Assembly (NCBI RefSeq): GCF_000299035.1
Contig: NZ_JH921518.1
Coordinates: forward strand, 656,439-720,438
From: Bacillus bingmayongensis
GTDB taxonomy: Bacteria; Bacillota; Bacilli; Bacillales; Bacillaceae_G
Direction of reading: 5' to 3'
DNA: 64,000 nt
The notes under the pieces were generated by a model. It saw only the letters and a program-made list of their open reading frames with translations, ran no database searches and was not told the origin of the DNA. Made by a program: the position numbers and the translations under genes. This document shows, one piece after another, positions 55,863 through 64,000 of the stretch (positions are counted from its first letter, which is position 1; each line of letters opens with the position of its first letter).

Positions 55863-55986
55863 TTATCTCACATTAACTAGTCTCTCAAAAAATAGATGGA
55901 TAACAACGAATCCATTAGACATCTTTTTTTAGATAAAACTTCCCTTCCCCTATACTTTTACAAACATAAAATATTATACCACATTT

Positions 55987-56000
55987 TGTTAACGCTTTCA
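55987..56000. promoter_or_regulatory. cre-like site upstream of the FNT gene
   Basis: TGTTAACGCTTTCA: one mismatch to the cre consensus TGWAANCGNTNWCA. It lies 19 bases before the Rex box. Confidence 0.45.
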
Positions 56001-56018
56001 TTTTAAGGTATGTCCTTT

Positions 56019-56036
56019 TTGTGAAACATTGCACAA
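56019..56036. promoter_or_regulatory. Rex box upstream of the FNT gene
   Basis: TTGTGAAACATTGCACAA matches the Rex consensus TTGTGAAATATTTCACAA at 16 of 18 positions. In B. subtilis the homologous gene ywcJ is a known Rex target, so NADH/NAD control is likely. Confidence 0.75.
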
Positions 56037-56120
56037 ACTTATTGAAACTAAAAGTAAATACGTGTACCTTATTCATATGAGGAGTATTTACAGACAATGT
56101 ACTAAAGGAGCGTATTACTT

Positions 56121-56972
56121 ATGCTAGAACAAGGATTAGCTTACGTTGTACAACTTGCGCAGAAGAAGAAAAAAATGCTGGATGCAAATCCAATGCAATA
56201 CTTCATTCGCGCTGCACTAGCTGGCATCTATATTGGTTTTATTATTGTATTATGTTTTAAACTAGGTAACTTTTTTCATATCGCAAATTCACCCGGAACA
56301 TATTTAACAGCTTCGATGTTTTTTGGTATTGCCCTTATATTAATTATATATGGCGGAGCTGAATTATTTACAGGAAATACAATGTATTTTACAGTTGCAA
56401 CTTTACGAAGAGAAACAACAGTTGTCGATACACTTCGCAATTGGGGTGCTTGTTATGCAGGTAATTTAGCAGGTGCAATATTTTTTGCATTGCTATTTTA
56501 TGCAACTGGTATTTTTGAAACAATTGATCATGAACATTTAATGAGTAAAGTCGTTGAAATAAAAATGGGAACACCTACAGTGCAATTATTTTTCAAAGCG
56601 ATTTTATGTAACTGGCTCGTGTGTCTTGCATGTTTCCTTCCTTCTCAAGTAAAAGGAGATACAGCAAAAATACTTATTATGATGTTTCTTGTCTTTACTT
56701 TCTTCTTATCTGGTTATGAACATAGCATTGCAAACTTATCATTATTTGCACTATCTTTAGTATCACCACATCCTGATACAATTTCTTTCGCTGGTGCTAT
56801 CCATAACTTAATTCCGGTTACAATCGGTAACATTATTGGTGGCTCCGTATTCGTTGGTATGGTCTATCACTATATAACAAAAAATAATCCAGAACCTAAA
56901 ATGGCAGAAGATAATGCAGAATCAGTTCAGCCAGAAGAGATTATTCCTTTACAAGCACATATGAAACATTAA
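56121..56972 (+). CDS. Formate/nitrite transporter family protein (YwcJ-like)
   Basis: 283 residues with six membrane helices and the FNT motifs YGGAELFTGNT, NWGACYAGNLAGA and LCNWLVCLACFL. It moves formate or nitrite across the membrane as a pentameric channel. The Rex box suggests induction by low oxygen. It has a short charged C-terminal tail. Monocistronic. Confidence 0.9.
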   Translation: MLEQGLAYVVQLAQKKKKMLDANPMQYFIRAALAGIYIGFIIVLCFKLGNFFHIANSPGTYLTASMFFGIALILIIYGGAELFTGNTMYFTVATLRRETTVVDTLRNWGACYAGNLAGAIFFALLFYATGIFETIDHEHLMSKVVEIKMGTPTVQLFFKAILCNWLVCLACFLPSQVKGDTAKILIMMFLVFTFFLSGYEHSIANLSLFALSLVSPHPDTISFAGAIHNLIPVTIGNIIGGSVFVGMVYHYITKNNPEPKMAEDNAESVQPEEIIPLQAHMKH

Positions 56973-57006
56973 GAAAAAAGTTCCAAGGGTTTCCTTGGAA
57001 CTTTTT
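56972..57006 (+). terminator. Terminator of the FNT gene
   Basis: AAAAGTTCCAAGG and CCTTGGAACTTTTTT, 13-bp stem with a GTTT loop. Confidence 0.92.
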
Positions 57007-57066
57007 TAACTTCCCGTACATTTTACTTGTATATTTCGGGAAATATCCCCCGCTTCCTTTCCCTTA

Positions 57067-57220
57067 TTTACCCCGCATTAACGTGCAGTAAGACCTCCAC
57101 CTCAAAATTCAATGAGAGCAAAGAAGTTAGGTGGAGGATCAACTGCACGTAAAAGCCCGATTGGTTCAACTAATAATCAGTAGGGGATGAAGCTCCCTAC
57201 TGATTAAAGTTTCACTTTAT
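57067..57220 (-). repeat. bcr1 repeat copy 5 (154 bp), best preserved
   Basis: On the minus strand it starts ATAAAGTGAAACTTTAATCA and ends GTTAATGCGGGGTAAA. The ends are TTTAT (57216-57220) and TTTAC (57067-57071), one base different. Internal hairpins pair CAGTAGGGAGCTTCATCCCC with itself and CCTCCACCTAACTTC with GAGGTGGAGG. It reaches into the 3' end of the next gene. Confidence 0.88.
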
Positions 57221-57466
57221 CCGCTCTAACATGTACTGCATACCAATTGAATCATTTGTATGTAGATGAATTTCCTGTACGTAAAGACCTTCCGTGCAAA
57301 AAATTCCCAAAAAATCCAAACCACTTTTCTGACGCCATCCCATATTATAATCAAGAGATAAGATACTCACATCATAGTCTCTAACAATTTTGACAGCATC
57401 TTCTACCGTTGTTACTAAAACATAACCGAATGGACAAGGTCTTTGATCATCCATATACACGTTCAT
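57212..57466 (-). CDS. Cyclic-phosphate-processing receiver-like (cREC) domain protein
   Basis: 84 residues: VYMDDQRPCPFGYVLVTTVED, the aspartate-containing SILSLDYNMGWRQKSG, and HLHTNDSIGMQYMLERIK. It is a stand-alone receiver-like fold of the cREC type predicted to work in cyclic nucleotide or RNA-end processing. The last codons (ATA AAG TGA) and its stop are provided by the bcr1 element. Its start lies 15 bases after the start region of comC's unit and has a CTCCT-complement ribosome site. Confidence 0.65.
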   Translation of the reverse strand: MNVYMDDQRPCPFGYVLVTTVEDAVKIVRDYDVSILSLDYNMGWRQKSGLDFLGIFCTEGLYVQEIHLHTNDSIGMQYMLERIK

Positions 57467-57481
57467 CCTCTACCTCTCCTT

Positions 57482-58204
57482 TTACTCCAAATATATCATA
57501 ACCAAATAACAGACTGTTCCAAGTGCAATAAACGGTCCAAATGGCAATGGTTGCCTGGATGTAATACGCTTTAATAACATGCCAATTCCTAAAAAACAAA
57601 GGCCTAAACTAGAAGCAAAGCAAAGCGCAATAAAGATTGCTTTCGCCCCTATTATAAATCCAAGCAATGAAAGTAATTTCACATCGCCTCCTCCTAGTCC
57701 ATTCGGAAATATGATTTGAGCGAGATATAACACAATAAATATCGTTACTCCACCGATCAAGCCATCCCACCAAGGAACAAGTGAAATAAAAATACGTTCT
57801 ATTATAAATAAACAAGCAAAATAGAGTAAAATCACATCTGGAATCAACATATAGAATAAATCTGTCATTGTAATAATAATGAGTAAAGAAAGTAACGTCC
57901 ATATAAGAATTAGTTCTTTTTCCATTCCAATCACACACGCAGAAAAAAGAAATGTTCCTCCTGTTATCCCCTCAAACAATGTATAAGTAAAGGGGATTTT
58001 CATTTTACAATGATTGCATCGACCTCTTTGCAAACAAAACGAAATAATTGGAATAAGTTCTTTTAGCCTTAGCGTACGGCGACAATAGTGACAATAAGAA
58101 CGCGGGGCAATAATGGATTGTCCAATCGGAATACGCACGGCTACAACTGTATAAAAAGAACCAAGCACCGTTCCTATTAAAAAAGCATATAAATAAAATG
58201 TCAT
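57482..58204 (-). CDS. comC: Prepilin peptidase ComC/PilD
   Basis: 240 residues from the ATG after GGAGAGGG. Two CxxC pairs (CHYCRRT, CNHCKMK) in the N-methylase-like loop and the catalytic aspartates in TDLFYMLIPD and GGGDVKLL. It cuts pseudopilin leaders for the DNA-uptake system. A cREC-domain gene follows at 16 bases. Confidence 0.92.
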   Translation of the reverse strand: MTFYLYAFLIGTVLGSFYTVVAVRIPIGQSIIAPRSYCHYCRRTLRLKELIPIISFCLQRGRCNHCKMKIPFTYTLFEGITGGTFLFSACVIGMEKELILIWTLLSLLIIITMTDLFYMLIPDVILLYFACLFIIERIFISLVPWWDGLIGGVTIFIVLYLAQIIFPNGLGGGDVKLLSLLGFIIGAKAIFIALCFASSLGLCFLGIGMLLKRITSRQPLPFGPFIALGTVCYLVMIYLE

Positions 58205-58278
58205 ACCACCCTCTCCTTTCCTCAAAAAATATAGCAAAAAGAGCGCGGTACTTCCATTTCACATTATCTTTGTTCTAA

Positions 58279-58316
58279 TAAAAAAGCAGGCCATTTCTTA
58301 GCCTGCTTTTCTCCAT
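58279..58316 (-). terminator. Terminator of lutABC
   Basis: AAAAGCAGGC and GCCTGCTTTT arms, then T-run on the minus strand. Confidence 0.85.
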
Positions 58317-58317
58317 T

Positions 58318-59028
58318 TTACACTACAAAATAATATGCTTTTAAAGGTCCATGTACACCTACAACAAGATTCATTTCAATATCAGCTGAGTTACTTGGTC
58401 CCGTAATGAAGTTAATACAAGATGCTACTGCTTCTCCATTCTCTACACACGTATTCATATCCTGAACCGCTTGTGTAATACGTGGAACAAGGGTTTCACG
58501 CGGTATAATAGCAAAGTATACAGTAGGTAGGAAATGTAAAGAACGCCCTTGTCCTTTATGACTTTGCACGACAATCGTTCCCGATTCTGCTAACGTATAA
58601 TCACTAAATGCAATACCGATATTTGCTTTTTCAGCTAAGTGAATATTTTCTTCTTTTTTCTCTGGATCCCAAGTGTTTACCTCAACATTTTGGCTCGGAA
58701 GCTCTGTAGAAAATAAAGAGTTCAAACCGTACGTATTAAAACGTTCGTCCTTCGATAATAAAATAGGCCCGCCACCGTTTTCAGCAATTACTTTTTGAAT
58801 GGCTGTACTCAGTTCATCCTTTGTCGTTTCAATTACAGTCGTATGAATGTTCGTACACTGTTTCTTAAATACCTCTAGCAATTCTTCCTCTGAATAATCT
58901 TTCAACGTTTCTAAGTTTACATTATTTTTCCAAGTGGGACGCTGCACCCCTTCTGTTTTACGTGCACGCCCAAGTTCTTTGGCAATATTCTCTAAAAAGG
59001 AATCACGGTTTTGAATTGTACCTGTCAT
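58318..59028 (-). CDS. lutC: Lactate utilization protein LutC
   Basis: 236 residues of the LUD domain family ([52 protein letters not shown]). Part of the LutABC complex that oxidises L-lactate to pyruvate with iron-sulfur clusters. Start overlaps the lutB stop by one base. Confidence 0.95.
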   Translation of the reverse strand: MTGTIQNRDSFLENIAKELGRARKTEGVQRPTWKNNVNLETLKDYSEEELLEVFKKQCTNIHTTVIETTKDELSTAIQKVIAENGGGPILLSKDERFNTYGLNSLFSTELPSQNVEVNTWDPEKKEENIHLAEKANIGIAFSDYTLAESGTIVVQSHKGQGRSLHFLPTVYFAIIPRETLVPRITQAVQDMNTCVENGEAVASCINFITGPSNSADIEMNLVVGVHGPLKAYYFVV

Positions 59029-60449
59029 CAGTCGTTCCCGCCTTTCTTATGATCTTTATACCAATCACGGAATCTTTCCTTACTTGGAGCTGGAAACTCA
59101 CGAATATCCGTCCAGTTTTTCAGCGGTCCTACACCCTTCGTTACACGATTACCAGATGTAAATGGACTCATAGCAGTCGGAGCAATTTTTGATCCCATTT
59201 TATATAAAGATGCGGAAGACGCACCCATACTAAACATCTTCATTGCTAATTTTTCTGCAAGCGGTGCGCGTCCTTCTTTCTCAACAATGACCTGGCGATG
59301 TTTTAATAACAAGTCATGTAATGGAATTTTTACTGGACAAGCTTCTGTACATGCTCCGCATAAACTAGAAGCATATGGAAGCTCTTTATAATCGTCATAG
59401 CCACCTAAAAGTGGTGTTAATACTGCTCCAATTGGACCAGAATAGATTGATCCATAAGAATGACCACCAACATGACGATATACAGGACATACGTTTACAC
59501 AAGCTGCACAGCGAATACATTGCAACACTTGACGGAATTCAGAACCTAAAATTGTAGAACGTCCATTATCAACAACAACTAGATGGAATTCTTCTGGCCC
59601 ATCTACTTCCTCTTGCTGAATTGGTCCTGCTACCGTTACATAACTTGTTAATTTTTGACCAACCGCACTGCGGCATAGTAAACCTACAAGAACATCTAGT
59701 TCTTCCATAGTTGGAACCATACGTTCCATACCCATTACTGCAATTTGTGTTTTTGGAATAGACATAACAAGATCAGCATTCCCTTCGTTTGTTACTAAAC
59801 AAAGAGAACCTGTATTTGCAACTGCGAAGTTACATCCCGTTACCCCAATTTCAGCATCCATAAATTTTTCACGAAGTTGTTTACGAACAAACTTTGTCAT
59901 TTCATATGGATCATCAGAATTTTCATACCCAAGCTTTTCTTTAAATACATCACGAATTTGAGTTCTGTTTTTATGAAGTGCTGGTGCGATGATATGAGAT
60001 GGTGGATCGTTATCCACTTGTAAAATGTACTCACCTAGGTCACTCTCCAGCACCTCACAACCTATTTCTTCAAGCGCATGGTTCATACTAATTTCTTCCG
60101 TTACCATCGACTTTGATTTCACAACTTTTTTAGCTTGCTTCTTTTTCGCTACTTCTTGAATGTACTGTGCTGCTTCTTCTTTCGTTTTCGCAAAGAAAAC
60201 ATGTCCGCCTCTTTTAGATACATTTTCACTCAGTTGCATTAAATAGTAGTCTAGGTTTTCTAACGTATGCTGGCGAATTTGTTCACCAAGTTCACGCCAC
60301 TCTTCCCAGTTTCCTAATTCATCGGCTGCTTTTAATCGATTTGTATATAAACGCGTTTGTGCAGAAGATACTGCACCGCGCATAAATGAATCTTGAATTC
60401 CATCGCCAACGCGATCATTAAATTTTTTCTCACTGATTTTCATAGACAT
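59028..60449 (-). CDS. lutB: Iron-sulfur lactate oxidase subunit LutB
   Basis: 473 residues: N-terminal LUD domain ([24 protein letters not shown]) and two 4Fe-4S motifs [12 protein letters not shown] and CGACTEACP near residues 310-370. It passes electrons within LutABC. Start behind GAAGGGGGAAC. Confidence 0.95.
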   Translation of the reverse strand: MSMKISEKKFNDRVGDGIQDSFMRGAVSSAQTRLYTNRLKAADELGNWEEWRELGEQIRQHTLENLDYYLMQLSENVSKRGGHVFFAKTKEEAAQYIQEVAKKKQAKKVVKSKSMVTEEISMNHALEEIGCEVLESDLGEYILQVDNDPPSHIIAPALHKNRTQIRDVFKEKLGYENSDDPYEMTKFVRKQLREKFMDAEIGVTGCNFAVANTGSLCLVTNEGNADLVMSIPKTQIAVMGMERMVPTMEELDVLVGLLCRSAVGQKLTSYVTVAGPIQQEEVDGPEEFHLVVVDNGRSTILGSEFRQVLQCIRCAACVNVCPVYRHVGGHSYGSIYSGPIGAVLTPLLGGYDDYKELPYASSLCGACTEACPVKIPLHDLLLKHRQVIVEKEGRAPLAEKLAMKMFSMGASSASLYKMGSKIAPTAMSPFTSGNRVTKGVGPLKNWTDIREFPAPSKERFRDWYKDHKKGGND

Positions 60450-60465
60450 AGCTTATGTTCCCCCT

Positions 60466-61185
60466 TCATGAGCGACTATTCAATACCTCAGCAATATGCA
60501 TAACTTTTACTTTTTTATCTAAGCGCTCAATACGTCCGCCAATGTTTAACAAACACCCACAGTCAGCACCAATTAAATAATCAGCACCTGTTTCCATCAC
60601 GCTATCTACCTTTTCATCAACCATTTGCTCAGAGATTGGTGTCATTTTAACTGAAAACGTTCCCCCAAAACCGCAACAATTTTGTACGTTTGGTAATTCT
60701 TTTACAGTTAATCCTTTTACATTCGATAGTAAAATCCCTGGTGCTTCTTTTACTCCTAGCAAACGTGTCATATGACAAGATTTGTGAACAGTCGCTATTC
60801 CTTCTAAGCTAGCTCCAACATCTGTAACTTTTAACACATCTACAATAAATTGTGTTAATTCATATGTTTTATCTGCCACTTTTTGTGCACGCGGTGCCCA
60901 TTTTGGGTCATCTTTAAAAACGTGTGGATACTCATGAAACATTGTCGCACAAGAACCAGATGGTGTAACGATATATTCTGCATCTTCAAAAGTTTCAATC
61001 ATATGTTTCATCGCTTCTTTTGCTGCTTCTACATGACCGCTATTATAAGCTGGTTGTCCGCAGCAAACTTGAGCTTCTGGAAATTCAATTTCACAACCTA
61101 AATGCTCCAACAATTCAACCGTTGCTTTACCGACGTTTGTTTCAAACATATCGACTAAACAAGTAACAAACAAAGTAACTTTCAT
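60466..61185 (-). CDS. lutA: Lactate oxidation iron-sulfur protein LutA
   Basis: 239 residues with two CCG motifs ([24 protein letters not shown]), as in GlpC/HdrB-type subunits. First gene of the lactate operon lutABC. A LutR-type operator and a cre-like site lie in the leader. Confidence 0.95.
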   Translation of the reverse strand: MKVTLFVTCLVDMFETNVGKATVELLEHLGCEIEFPEAQVCCGQPAYNSGHVEAAKEAMKHMIETFEDAEYIVTPSGSCATMFHEYPHVFKDDPKWAPRAQKVADKTYELTQFIVDVLKVTDVGASLEGIATVHKSCHMTRLLGVKEAPGILLSNVKGLTVKELPNVQNCCGFGGTFSVKMTPISEQMVDEKVDSVMETGADYLIGADCGCLLNIGGRIERLDKKVKVMHIAEVLNSRS

Positions 61186-61229
61186 AATTATGATTCCCCC
61201 TCATTACTACTTCGCCAACAATCATATGG

Positions 61230-61240
61230 TCATCAGATGA
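61230..61240. promoter_or_regulatory. LutR-type operator
   Basis: TCATC-A-GATGA, a perfect palindrome with a one-base centre, 45 bases upstream of lutA. FadR-type GntR proteins such as LutR bind sites of this form. Confidence 0.7.
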
Positions 61241-61297
61241 CTTAACCGAAAGAAGAAGCTAGGCATAACCAATTCTGCCTGATCCTCCCTTTCTAAA

Positions 61298-61311
61298 AGA
61301 AAACGCTTACC
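61298..61311. promoter_or_regulatory. cre-like site upstream of lutABC
   Basis: AGAAAACGCTTACC on the plus strand: a cre core (GAAAACGCTTAC) with mismatches only at the ends. It could give catabolite control of lactate use. Confidence 0.4.
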
Positions 61312-61358
61312 TAATCTTTCTCTATTTTATCAGAAAAATGAAATTTCGAAAGATTAAA

Positions 61359-62078
61359 TCATGAATTTATATCTTGTCTACCTGTGACAATATGTTCTAC
61401 ATTTGTTAAATGATTTAGCATTGCTTGCTGTGCCAATTCTACATCTTGCTCCAATACCGCATCATAAATAGATTGATGCTCTTCTAAAAGTCGTTCTGCT
61501 GTCGTTTGTTCACCATATAAAATAATGCGTCTTGACTCACCAATCGTCTCAGCAATCATTTCCGAAACATGATTCATAAGTTCGAGTAAGATGTTATTAT
61601 GTGAAGACTCTGCAATCCCCATATGAAAATGAAAATCCGCTTTTTCACCAGCTTTTTCATCTCCAATACTCTTTGCCATTTCATCTAACCAATGCTTCAT
61701 ATTTTGTAAATTATCTTCCGTACGCTTTGCTGCAGCTGCTCGAACTGCCCCCACTTCAAGCACTTTTCGTACTTCTAATAAATTTAAAATATCTTCCTTC
61801 CTCATTAACAACGTATTATTTAACGATTTTGTTAATGCTGAAGAGTCGAAGTTCTTCACATATGTCCCTTCTCCTTGTTTCATTTCAATTAAGCCCATTG
61901 CTCGCAAAGCACTCAGCGCTTCGCGAACTGCAGATCTGCCAACTTGAAACTGCTCAGCTAATTGGTGAACAGGAAGAAGTTTGTCACCAGGTTTTAACGT
62001 ACCATTTTTAATCATTGTTAAAATGGCTTCAGATACCTCTTCGTAAATTTTTTTCGGTTTAATAGATTTGTATTCCAG
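61359..62078 (-). CDS. lutR: FadR-type GntR regulator LutR, probable CTG start
   Basis: 239 residues if started at CTG (62076-62078), which stands five bases after GAGGTGA and gives the helix EYKSIKPKKIYEEVSEAILT required by the winged helix. The first ATG, 21 codons in, has no ribosome site and would remove that helix. HTH FQVGRSAVREALSALRAMGL and a FadR C-terminal domain (FHMGIAESSHN). It represses lutABC, which it precedes on the same strand. Confidence 0.85.
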   Translation of the reverse strand: MEYKSIKPKKIYEEVSEAILTMIKNGTLKPGDKLLPVHQLAEQFQVGRSAVREALSALRAMGLIEMKQGEGTYVKNFDSSALTKSLNNTLLMRKEDILNLLEVRKVLEVGAVRAAAAKRTEDNLQNMKHWLDEMAKSIGDEKAGEKADFHFHMGIAESSHNNILLELMNHVSEMIAETIGESRRIILYGEQTTAERLLEEHQSIYDAVLEQDVELAQQAMLNHLTNVEHIVTGRQDINS

Positions 62079-62284
62079 TTAAATCACCTCAGTATCATCC
62101 AAACAACAATTAAAACGATTTATAAGAACATAGCATCCATACCTATTTTAGAACGAATTGGTAAGAAGTACAAATGTTTTGTTCATAAAATCGTCAAATT
62201 TTTGCTATATGGAGGGAATTAATGGTTTTAATTACCATTATTAGACCGTATCTGGTTTTTCCACCTGTATTACAGCCTTCTCTC

Positions 62285-62332
62285 TAAAAAAGAAGAAGCA
62301 TGCTTTAAGACTAAAACATGCTTCCTTCTTCA
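62285..62332 (-). terminator. Terminator of the two-component operon
   Basis: GAAG-AAGCATG and CATGCTTCTTC arms, then T-run on the minus strand. The 230 bases between it and lutR hold only AT-rich sequence with an ATGGT...ACCAT hairpin near 62220. Confidence 0.8.
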
Positions 62333-63711
62333 TTTATATGTAACTTTATTATAATTGTTGTTCCATTTCCCTTTTCACTTTTCACTTGCCATTCTCCATC
62401 ATGAATATGCACAATTTGTTTTACAATCGCAAGTCCCAGCCCTGTACCACCATGCTGACGACTTCGAGCTTTATCTACCCGATAAAATCGCTCGCCAAGC
62501 TGCTCTAAATGCTCAGCATCAATACCAATTCCCGTATCCTTTATTCTCAATTCACACTGCCTATCTGTTTTCTTCAATTGTATAGAAATGTTGCCATTTT
62601 GATTTGTATAACGAATAGCATTATCTAACAAGTTATGAAGCACTTGTTGCATTCGATCTTCATCAATCATTACAATAATGTCTGGATCAAGATCCGTTGA
62701 AATACGCAGTTGTTTCTCTGTACATTTCAATTCGTATGTTTCAAGCACATCTTCAATGAGCTGTGCAAATACAATTGGTTGTTTCTTTAATGGAAAATGC
62801 TCTCCTTCCAGCTGCGCTAGGTCTAACAAATCGTGCACAAGCCGCTGCATACGCCCCGCTTCTTTATGGATAAGCTGCGTAAATTTCGATTGCTGTTGTC
62901 CCTTTGCTACACCATCTAAAATCGCTTCACTATACCCCTTAATATAACTAAGTGGCGTCCGAAGTTCATGCGAAACATTCGCTAAAAATTCCTTTCGTTT
63001 TGCATCTTCAGTCTCCAATGAAGTTGCCATTTTGTTAAACGCTTTACCTAGACGACCAATTTCATCTTCAGATGAAATTGTAATACGCTCAGAAAAATCT
63101 CCTGTCGCCATATGATTTGCAACTCGTTCCATTTGTGAAAGCGGCTTTGTAATTGCAATAATAATTTTTCGACCAATCCATATTGTAAGCAAAATCATAA
63201 CGAAAGCTAACGGAGCTAAAATAAGTCCCATATCATAGATTAAATCTTTAATACTCTTTAATAGAATATATGAGTACACAATCCCAACTAACTTCTTGCC
63301 TTCTAAAACAGGAATGACAACTCCCATAATATTACGATGAAAATGTTCTTCATATCCAACCTTCGTAACTGTTTTTCCATCCAACAATGTTTGTCTATCA
63401 CTCTCACTAATAAGAGAATGATGATGTACATCAAAAGGCAAACAAGCACTTAAATCACGCGGATTGCTCACAAAAAGTACATCCGCAATCGAGATACGAT
63501 CAAATGCCTGGACTTTCTCCTCAAATACTGATACACCTTCATGTTTGTTATATTGTGATACGAGTCGTTTCCCTTCCATCACTAATGAGTCTTCGATATT
63601 TTGAACATATAACTTTTCATATGAATATAAGGACACGAAATAAAGAAAAGAAACTGTTACACATACTGCACATACCACCGTAAGCCAAAGCTTTTGTACC
63701 ATCGTAAACAT
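62311..63711 (-). CDS. Sensor histidine kinase with HAMP domain
   Basis: 466 residues. Two membrane helices (about 8-28 and 165-190) enclose an extracellular sensor region; then HAMP, a phosphoacceptor in NVSHELRTPLSYIKGYSE, N box LLDNAIRYT and G boxes DTGIGID and GTGLGLAIV. The start is the ATG after GAGGTG, one base after the regulator's stop codon, so the pair is coupled. Target unknown. Confidence 0.9.
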   Translation of the reverse strand: MFTMVQKLWLTVVCAVCVTVSFLYFVSLYSYEKLYVQNIEDSLVMEGKRLVSQYNKHEGVSVFEEKVQAFDRISIADVLFVSNPRDLSACLPFDVHHHSLISESDRQTLLDGKTVTKVGYEEHFHRNIMGVVIPVLEGKKLVGIVYSYILLKSIKDLIYDMGLILAPLAFVMILLTIWIGRKIIIAITKPLSQMERVANHMATGDFSERITISSEDEIGRLGKAFNKMATSLETEDAKRKEFLANVSHELRTPLSYIKGYSEAILDGVAKGQQQSKFTQLIHKEAGRMQRLVHDLLDLAQLEGEHFPLKKQPIVFAQLIEDVLETYELKCTEKQLRISTDLDPDIIVMIDEDRMQQVLHNLLDNAIRYTNQNGNISIQLKKTDRQCELRIKDTGIGIDAEHLEQLGERFYRVDKARSRQHGGTGLGLAIVKQIVHIHDGEWQVKSEKGNGTTIIIKLHINEEGSMF

Positions 63712-63712
63712 G

Positions 63713-64000
63713 TTACACCTCAAATTTATAACCTACACCCCAAACTGTTTGAATGTAGTTTCCGCTTTCTCCAAGTTTTAAACGCATCGTTTTCACATGT
63801 GTATCTACCGTTCTCGTACTTCCTGCATAATCATATCCCCATACTTTTTCAAGTAGTTGCTCACGGCTAAATACTTGTCCATTATGCCCGCAAAGAAAAT
63901 ACAGTAAATCAAACTCTTTTACCGTAAGGGAGATTGTCTCACCGTTTGTCTCAATTTTCCTGCTTTTTTCATTGATTCGGATTGGACCAAATTGAAGCTC
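63713..64000 (-). CDS. OmpR-type response regulator, C-terminal part
   Basis: Ninety-five residues to the window edge, running ELQFGPIRINEKSRKIETNG, then SLTVKEFDLLYFLCGHNGQV and TVWGVGYKFEV. This is the winged DNA-binding domain of the OmpR/PhoB type; the receiver domain lies outside. Its partner kinase follows at once. Confidence 0.9.
   Translation of the reverse strand, partial: ELQFGPIRINEKSRKIETNGETISLTVKEFDLLYFLCGHNGQVFSREQLLEKVWGYDYAGSTRTVDTHVKTMRLKLGESGNYIQTVWGVGYKFEV

Overview
The window reads as chromosomal DNA of a Bacillus cereus group organism (B. cereus, thuringiensis or anthracis type). The evidence is low-GC sequence with strong GGAGG ribosome sites, a class IV polyhydroxyalkanoate cluster (phaRBC divergent from phaQPJ), sporulation kinases, a Spo0E-like phosphatase, an alpha/beta SASP, preQ1 and manganese riboswitches, and five copies of a ~155-bp repeat with ATAAA/TTTAT ends that matches the group-specific bcr1 element. 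I see no rRNA, tRNA, CRISPR array, IS transposase or prophage.

Layout. 0-6 kb: a partial S66 carboxypeptidase, small metabolic genes, an Lrp regulator, a CPBP protease, and a wrecked ABC operon in which a 5'-truncated alanine/sodium symporter lies beside a 14-codon ABC ATPase stub; the YtrA-type regulator and its 15-bp palindromic operator survive. 6-17.5 kb: a sigma-54 catabolic regulon. A PuuP-like putrescine importer, glutamate dehydrogenase with two small partner genes, a sigma-54 activator, an aldehyde dehydrogenase, a PatA-like diamine aminotransferase, a class III CoA-transferase and a glutaryl-CoA-dehydrogenase-like enzyme lie on one strand. Three transcription units carry -24/-12 promoters, two with the same upstream palindrome and one with a degenerate version. 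17.7-21.5 kb: nrdI-nrdE-nrdF with paired NrdR boxes. 21.9-27.1 kb: small genes, then queC-queD-queE-queF behind a preQ1-I riboswitch.

27.3-37.1 kb is repeat-rich and holds two sporulation-type histidine kinases (one without its sensor domain), a Spo0E-like phosphatase, a DinB-fold protein, oligoendopeptidase F, a MarR regulator, a YibQ-type deacetylase, a CBS protein and a MtnB-like protein that has lost metal ligands. 37.1-45 kb is a 2-aminoethylphosphonate uptake and degradation operon (binding protein, ATPase, fused permease, phnX, phnW) ending in a saccharopine-dehydrogenase-like oxidoreductase and a DeoR regulator. 45-57.5 kb: two Trk/Ktr potassium channels, a ThiO-like oxidase, the pha cluster, a SASP, a manganese-riboswitch-controlled TerC protein and a formate/nitrite transporter with a Rex box. 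57.5-64 kb: prepilin peptidase, the lutABC lactate operon with lutR, and the end of a two-component system.

Most genes are ordinary. The parts most worth following up are the sigma-54 diamine regulon, the phosphonate operon with its extra oxidoreductase, the nested repeats, the degenerate MtnB homologue, and three genes whose only well-placed start codons are CTG or ATT.
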